From: Heliomicrobium gestii
Lineage (GTDB): Bacteria > Bacillota > Desulfitobacteriia > Heliobacteriales > Heliobacteriaceae
NCBI RefSeq assembly: GCF_009877435.1
Contig: NZ_WXEX01000011.1
Location: 62,001-126,000 of the forward strand
Reading direction: 5' to 3'
DNA length: 64,000 bases
Below, piece by piece: positions 59,600 through 64,000 of the stretch; the stretch's first letter is position 1, and the number at the start of each line of letters is the position of its first letter. The position numbers and the translations under genes are program-made. The notes beneath the pieces are model-generated. The model did no database searches. It was not told where the DNA came from and saw nothing but the letters and a program-made list of their open reading frames with translations.

Positions 59600-60227
59600 A
59601 CAATTCCACCAGCAATTCATCAATTTTCCCGAGCAGTTGAACGGCTGAATCTAGACAGAGCATGACGAAAATGGCCCCTTCGATGCGGGTATCGCTGACA
59701 ACGAAGGTGTTGCGAATGACCAGGGTATAATAGCCATCGCAAAGGTCGGGGCGCTGCTCGCCGTCGCAGAGATACAGGAACTCCACCTCCGGCAGGGAGT
59801 ACTCGATGCGCGTCTCCAGAAGGTTCCCCAGGCTGCCTACGATCACGTTGAGCAGCACATTGCCGACTTCCTTCATCGCGTCCGTATCGGTCTCCGAAAA
59901 GCCGTTTTCACCGTTTTCCCCGCTGTACAGGGGTTCATCGTCAAGGAGGAGGTTGACGAGCAACTTTCCCTTATCTCTCGGAAAGACCAACCGCGCCACA
60001 CCGTTGCAGCCGATCTCAAAGCGCAACACGGAGGACACCACATGGCCGGTCAGGTATCCCGAGAGCCGTTCTCCCGCCTCAGAACTTTCCAGTTTTTGCA
60101 AGAGATAGACTTCAGGAACTTCCAAGCGCACCTTTTGGTTCACCATCTCGGAGAGGACATTGCCCGCCTGCCCGATCGTGATATTCATAAATTCTTTGAG
60201 CGCGTCTTGTTGAAGCGGCGATAACAT
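59592..60227 (-). CDS. cheC: CheC-family CheY-P phosphatase
   Basis: CheC dephosphorylates CheY-P in systems without CheZ. The 211-residue protein has the two pseudo-symmetric active-site helices: [18 protein letters not shown] and [20 protein letters not shown], each with Glu and Asn three residues apart, followed by the conserved Pro (LEVPEV and YSLPEV). The start ATG lies three bases after the stop of the cheY-like gene. No CheD, the usual CheC partner, is in the window. Confidence 0.88.
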   Translation of the reverse strand: MLSPLQQDALKEFMNITIGQAGNVLSEMVNQKVRLEVPEVYLLQKLESSEAGERLSGYLTGHVVSSVLRFEIGCNGVARLVFPRDKGKLLVNLLLDDEPLYSGENGENGFSETDTDAMKEVGNVLLNVIVGSLGNLLETRIEYSLPEVEFLYLCDGEQRPDLCDGYYTLVIRNTFVVSDTRIEGAIFVMLCLDSAVQLLGKIDELLVELYG

Positions 60228-60230
60228 GGG

Positions 60231-60593
60231 TCATGCCCCCTTGATCAATTGGGCTACCTGTTCCGCCTTTTCGCGGGTGATCGGCTTGTGTAAAAAAGTC
60301 CACGCGCCCAATTCCCGGACTTCAGCCTCAATAAACTTCTGGATGTCGGCCGTTAACACAATCACGCGCGCCTCGGGATTCGCCTCTTTGATCTTTTTCA
60401 ATACCTCTTGCCCGTTCATGCCCGGCATAAGCAGGTCAAGGAGGGTTACATCCGGTTTTTCCTCCAAATATTTGGCCAGACCGGCCACACCGTCTCCGGC
60501 GGTGACGAATTCGGCCTCAGGGAGACTGGCACGCAGAAATTTGACGATTTGCGTGCGGTAGACAATCGAATCATCGACAACCAAAATCTTCAT
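60231..60593 (-). CDS. CheY-like single-domain response regulator
   Basis: A 120-residue receiver with no output domain. It begins MKILVVDDSIVYRTQIVKFL; the phospho-acceptor Asp is in TLLDLLMPGMNGQE, the Thr in VIVLTADIQ and the Lys in TFLHKPIT. The ATG at 60593 has GGGAGGG eight bases upstream; the frame continues far upstream but into unrelated sequence. It is the first gene of the operon, three bases before cheC, so it is the likely CheC substrate and CheA output. The target is unknown: no flagellar gene is near. Confidence 0.93.
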   Translation of the reverse strand: MKILVVDDSIVYRTQIVKFLRASLPEAEFVTAGDGVAGLAKYLEEKPDVTLLDLLMPGMNGQEVLKKIKEANPEARVIVLTADIQKFIEAEVRELGAWTFLHKPITREKAEQVAQLIKGA

Positions 60594-60720
60594 TAAGATC
60601 CCTCCCGGGATGTAGTGAGTATATCTTTCTTTTTTTTCATCGCTTATCCTTCTAGATTGTGAAAAAAAACCGTTGTTCGATCTGTCGTTGGGAGGGAATT
60701 GTTCCTGCTGACTTTCGTAA

Positions 60721-61656
60721 CTACCGGGACATCCGCTGTCCGCTCCGTTGCCAATAGAGCCGGTTGTGGCAGATCTTCGTCTCCACCTTGCCTTGTTGGT
60801 GCAGATAGGTGAGATAGGCTTGAACGGAGGAACGGTAGAGGAAATAGCTGCCGACAGAGGCAACCTCTTTGCCGACACGGGGGCACAGGCGGGCCACCAG
60901 CGTTTCCACCTCGCAAGGTTCCTCCAACAGGGCGTACACATCATCAACCAACGCCATCACCTGTTGTTCGTTGATCCCGAGGACCTCCTCAAGGGCCGGT
61001 CGCTCCAGGGGAACGCCATGACAGGGGAGCACCGTAACATAGGTAGACTGGGCGATACGCGACAGGGAGGCCCGATAGAGATCGATGTCCACGTTAAATG
61101 GGATTCCATGCAGTTGCAGCACGTCCGGGCCGATAAAGGCGTCGCCCGCATAGAGGACATCGCCGCAGGCCACGCCGATTTGCCCGCCCGTATGGCCGGA
61201 CAGGTCGATCAGGGTCAGTTCGGGAGCGTCCGCTCGCCCCGGCCAGGGAAAGGGGCCGGGCAGCAGGCCGGCGGCGACGGCAGAGGCAGGCGCCACAAGA
61301 AACTTGTTATTCATCTCCCGCCAGGGGGCGACACCGCCGATGAGGAAGTAGGCCATGAAGATGGGGTGCTTGACAAAGTCCCGCTCCAGATCGGGCGCAT
61401 AGACGGGGCAGCCGAACTGTTCCACGATGGCGCTGTTGCCGCCGATGTGATCGGCATGGGTATGGGTGTTGATGATGGCGACAATCCGCCAGCCCGCCTC
61501 CTTCGCCAGCCGGCAGACCCGCTTCCCTGCCTGCGCTTCCAGTCCCGTGTCGACGATGACCGCCTCGCCATCACAGACGATGGCGCCGATGTTCACCCGT
61601 CCCGGCAGATACCATGTTTCAACGGCAGCCGAATGGCCCAAAGGGAGAAACTTCAT
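60721..61656 (-). CDS. MBL-fold metallo-hydrolase
   Basis: A metallo-beta-lactamase-fold hydrolase of 311 residues. Metal-binding motifs are NTHTHADHIGG, LSGHTGGQ, YAGDAFIG and LPCHGVP. After the MBL domain the last ~90 residues look helical and may be a winged-helix or dimerisation part, as in many thioesterase-like members. The substrate cannot be told from the sequence. ATG at 61656 overlaps the stop of a 50-codon nitroreductase remnant (ATGA), so translation is probably coupled. Confidence 0.88.
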   Translation of the reverse strand: MKFLPLGHSAAVETWYLPGRVNIGAIVCDGEAVIVDTGLEAQAGKRVCRLAKEAGWRIVAIINTHTHADHIGGNSAIVEQFGCPVYAPDLERDFVKHPIFMAYFLIGGVAPWREMNNKFLVAPASAVAAGLLPGPFPWPGRADAPELTLIDLSGHTGGQIGVACGDVLYAGDAFIGPDVLQLHGIPFNVDIDLYRASLSRIAQSTYVTVLPCHGVPLERPALEEVLGINEQQVMALVDDVYALLEEPCEVETLVARLCPRVGKEVASVGSYFLYRSSVQAYLTYLHQQGKVETKICHNRLYWQRSGQRMSR

Positions 61657-61805
61657 TCCTTCCCACCGCCGGCAAAGGGGTGCCCGCACCGTTCACCGGA
61701 GGTGATGGCTGACCCGGGCAGCCGCTCCCTTTCTTCCGCCGGTACCGGCTCGTTATTGTATGCGCGCACAGCCCGGCGTTGCCGGAGGGCGTCTAAAACA
61801 TGCAT
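61653..61805 (-). pseudogene. Truncated nitroreductase-family N-terminus (50 aa)
   Basis: The peptide begins MHVLDALRQRRAVRAYNNEP, the FMN-binding N-terminus of nitroreductase-family proteins (RRxVRxY), but after about 32 residues it changes to an unrelated tail and stops at 50 residues; intact members have 160-220. The start codon keeps a good AAAGGGG ribosome site and a TATAAT lies upstream (about 61846-61851). Its TGA overlaps the ATG of the MBL gene, so it now acts like a leader peptide. It may be a deletion remnant or a recruited leader. Confidence 0.7.
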
Positions 61806-62035
61806 CGATAGGACCCCTTTCGTGAATTGATACCCCTATTTTTCATTATACGACAATCCGACGGGCAACCATAGCCTTCCTGGCTGGGAACTCGGCGAGG
61901 GCATTCATCGTAATTTTTCTTTTTCAGCAGGATTGTGTTCCTCTGTTGAAGAAGTAGTTGGTCACTTTCAGGACTTCAGTCCCATAGTTTCCAATGGATA
62001 GTATCCCCGAATCAGCCATAGGGGAGGTAACTCGT

Positions 62036-63523
62036 TTGATAGGCATCGGCCAGTTGGCCCAGTCCGGACACCTGCGCGAGTTCGTGGCCGACGATGTGAT
62101 CTTTCAGGAAGGTGAACCGGGGAAGGAGATGTATATCGTCCTCACCGGTCAGGTGGAGGTGTTTATCCACTCCGTCGACGGCTTCCCTATCGCTGTCGCC
62201 ACCTTGGGGCCGGGAGACTTTTTTGGCGAAATGTCGCTCTTGGAAGAACTGCCCCGCAGCGCTTCCGTTCGCGCCCTGGAAAAAGTGATCCTCCTCGAGA
62301 TCAATCAGGGCAACTTTGAATCCATCTTCTCTCGCCAGCCACAGCTTGTCTTCAAAATCATGAAGGGAATGAGCGGCCGCATCCGGCAACTGAACGAAGA
62401 ATTGCGCCGCCTCAAGCAAGGCCGGCGACCCCATCTGGCAACCCCTTCATCGCCCGCTCCATCACCGGCCCCGGCACCGTCGATCCCGTCGCCCTCGTCG
62501 CCATCTGGAAACGCCGTTGCTGCGGTCAAGGCGCACCCGGCCGCCAGCACGGCTGCGGGGCAGGGCGCGAAGACCGCCGTCACGACGTCCGCCACCGGCA
62601 CTGGGATTGTAACTGGCACTGGCGCTGGCGCCCCCGCTGCCGGCACCGCTCCGCCGGATCCCCGCGCTGCGATTCCTGCCGCCAAGTCCGCCGCCTCTGC
62701 CGGCGCCCCACTCCCTCCAGCGCTCGCCACTTCGGGCTTGTTCCCTGAAGGCCACCGCCAATACGGCGCTTCCACCACCGTCGCCGATGAGGCTTATCTC
62801 TTCGACAAAAAAACGGCCTGCCCCATCTGCAACCACAACTTCGACATCAAGGCCATCCGTTCATCGAAGCAGAAACTAAAAAGCGTCGATGCTGATTTCC
62901 GCCAGCATTTTCACGATTTTGAACCTCTCTGGTACATGATCTGGGTCTGCCCCAACTGCTACTACGCCAACTTTAATTTTGAATACACACAGTTGTCAGA
63001 GATCGTCAAGAAGCAATTCCGAACAAAACCCGCCCGTCTCTCTTTCCCGCGTCTCCCATTCCAGTACAGCCACCCCCGGACAGTCGATCAGGTCTTTACC
63101 GCCTACTACCTAACACTCTTCTTCCTCCAGTCGGGCATGCCCGATCCATCTCGAATCGCCAAGGTGTGGCTGCGCATCTCCTGGCTCTATGACGACGTGG
63201 GCGATCAGGACATGTCTCATTTCACGGCCCTGAAGGCGCTGGAGTTTTTCCGTCAAAGCTACTACGGCACCAATCGAAGCACATCCATCGATCAGGACCA
63301 GCGCTTATCCATCCTGTTGGGCGAACTTTCCATGCGAAACGAAGATTACGAAGAAGCCTTGAAATTCTTCCGTGGCGGCATCGCCAATCGAGGCGGCAAC
63401 CCCACCTTGAATCGCCAGGCCTCTGACCGCTACCAGGACGTGAAGAAGCTCCTGACCGATATAAAGGCGACTCAGGAAGAACCGGAAACGGCCGATGCTA
63501 AGGGCGGCGAACCCACAGCATAG
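62036..63523 (+). CDS. Cyclic-nucleotide-binding domain fused to DUF2225
   Basis: A 495-residue fusion. The first ~125 residues are a CRP-type cNMP-binding domain: EFVADDVIFQEGEPG, IVLTGQVEVFI and the phosphate-binding cassette GDFFGEMSLLEELPRSASV, with the Glu and Arg needed for cyclic nucleotide. No helix-turn-helix follows. A ~110-residue Pro/Ala/Ser/Thr-rich linker leads to DUF2225 (TACPICNHNFDIKAIRSS, WVCPNCYYANFNFEY), a zinc-ribbon-like part, and C-terminal TPR-like helices. I chose TTG at 62036 because GGGGAGG lies eight bases upstream; ATG at 61994 has no ribosome site. The role is unknown; ligand-controlled protein interaction is inference. Confidence 0.85.
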   Translation: MIGIGQLAQSGHLREFVADDVIFQEGEPGKEMYIVLTGQVEVFIHSVDGFPIAVATLGPGDFFGEMSLLEELPRSASVRALEKVILLEINQGNFESIFSRQPQLVFKIMKGMSGRIRQLNEELRRLKQGRRPHLATPSSPAPSPAPAPSIPSPSSPSGNAVAAVKAHPAASTAAGQGAKTAVTTSATGTGIVTGTGAGAPAAGTAPPDPRAAIPAAKSAASAGAPLPPALATSGLFPEGHRQYGASTTVADEAYLFDKKTACPICNHNFDIKAIRSSKQKLKSVDADFRQHFHDFEPLWYMIWVCPNCYYANFNFEYTQLSEIVKKQFRTKPARLSFPRLPFQYSHPRTVDQVFTAYYLTLFFLQSGMPDPSRIAKVWLRISWLYDDVGDQDMSHFTALKALEFFRQSYYGTNRSTSIDQDQRLSILLGELSMRNEDYEEALKFFRGGIANRGGNPTLNRQASDRYQDVKKLLTDIKATQEEPETADAKGGEPTA

Positions 63524-63553
63524 ACAACGCCATCACCCCAATATGTAAAGTAG

Positions 63554-63604
63554 GCCCCGCAATCCGGCTCGATTGATGGTTACGGGGCTTTTACCATCTT
63601 TTTT
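63554..63604 (+). terminator. Probable terminator after the cNMP-DUF2225 gene
   Basis: GCCCCG and CGGGGC form a six-base stem with a long 23-base loop, followed by TTTT and a further CTTTTTT. The long loop makes it weaker than the other terminators here. Confidence 0.55.
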
Positions 63605-63676
63605 ATGAATGTGATTTCAATTACAATCTGATCACGGGCATCCCGATGCCCATTACACGCATGGAGGAGGATTCCT

Positions 63677-64000
63677 GTGAATCAGCGAACATTGAAGGCC
63701 CTGCAACTGATCGACCACGATTTTGAAGACCTGGAACTCTGGTATCCGGTGCTGCGCCTGCGTGAAGCCGGTGTCACTGTCCACTTGGCCGGGGAAAAAG
63801 CCGGCGAGAAGTACATCGGCAAGTATGGCGTACCGGCCCTGTCGGACCTCTCCTTTCTTGAAGCGAACCCCGACGATTATGACGCCCTGCTCGTGCCCGG
63901 CGGGTGGGCTCCCGACAAACTCCGCCGCTTTCCGACCGTCCTCGAACTGGTCCGCCGCATGGATGGGCAGAAAAAACCGATTGGCCAGATCTGCCATGCC
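63677..64000 (+). CDS. DJ-1/PfpI-family protein, partial
   Basis: The first 108 codons of a class I glutamine amidotransferase-like protein of the DJ-1/PfpI type, cut by the window end. It begins with GTG after GGAGGAGG and reads ALQLIDHDFEDLELWYPVLR, then VPGGWAPDKLRR, and ends at the nucleophile elbow GQICHA with the conserved Cys. Members are proteases, deglycases or chaperones; the activity cannot be told here. The Glu of DFEDLE is the usual cysteine-partner residue of this family. Confidence 0.9.
   Translation, partial: MNQRTLKALQLIDHDFEDLELWYPVLRLREAGVTVHLAGEKAGEKYIGKYGVPALSDLSFLEANPDDYDALLVPGGWAPDKLRRFPTVLELVRRMDGQKKPIGQICHA

Overview
The window looks like a chromosomal segment of a high-GC, endospore-forming member of the Firmicutes, probably an anaerobic clostridial lineage. 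Three things point there: the dcw cluster is followed by spoIIGA-sigE-sigG and ylmC, the first gene is an oxygen-sensitive class III ribonucleotide reductase, and MurE carries the DNPR motif of meso-diaminopimelate-adding enzymes. Heliobacteria or relatives are my guess from overall feel; this is inference and was not tested by any search.

Positions 1-23616 (all minus strand) hold cell-wall, division and sporulation genes. Transcription runs mraZ-rsmH-ftsL-spoVD-murE-murF-mraY-murD-ftsW/spoVE-murG-murC-murB-murA-ftsQ-ftsZ-spoIIGA-sigE-sigG-ylmC, then nrdR and nrdD. The block is not one simple operon. I see an MraZ-type operator before mraZ, a promoter plus terminator-like leader before spoVD, terminators at the ends of murG, murA, ftsZ and ylmC, a new promoter for ftsQ, and a long-spacer promoter of spoIIG type before spoIIGA. 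No ftsA lies between ftsQ and ftsZ. nrdR has a sigma-A promoter flanked by NrdR boxes.

Positions 23672-36092 (minus strand) are metabolic and stress genes: ubiX, a ThiF/MoeB-type E1 enzyme, an M28 peptidase, a GH57-GT4 fusion with a DUF4912 protein, perR, a DUF362 ferredoxin-like protein, a 46-residue RCKP-type rubredoxin-like protein, bshA and bshB (bacillithiol), a dppA-type peptidase and a PHP-family phosphatase. perR and the small RCKP gene share a Fur-family operator placed just after the -10 element.

Positions 36129-48740 hold an unknown exported protein, serC, a four-gene spore germinant receptor operon (A, B, C and a small two-helix D-like subunit), an ABC transporter whose permease and ATPase are divergent, a TPP-riboswitch-controlled thiSGH operon, a small holin-like membrane protein and a ferritin.

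Positions 49027-60593 hold a membrane PAS-GGDEF diguanylate cyclase facing a complete alternative chemosensory operon: CheY, CheC, hybrid kinase, CheR-TPR, double CheW, MCP, CheA-REC and CheB. It resembles Wsp/Frz systems rather than a flagellar chemotaxis operon. The right end has an MBL-fold hydrolase coupled to a truncated nitroreductase remnant, a cyclic-nucleotide-binding domain fused to DUF2225, and the start of a DJ-1/PfpI protein. I saw no tRNA, rRNA, CRISPR array or insertion sequence.
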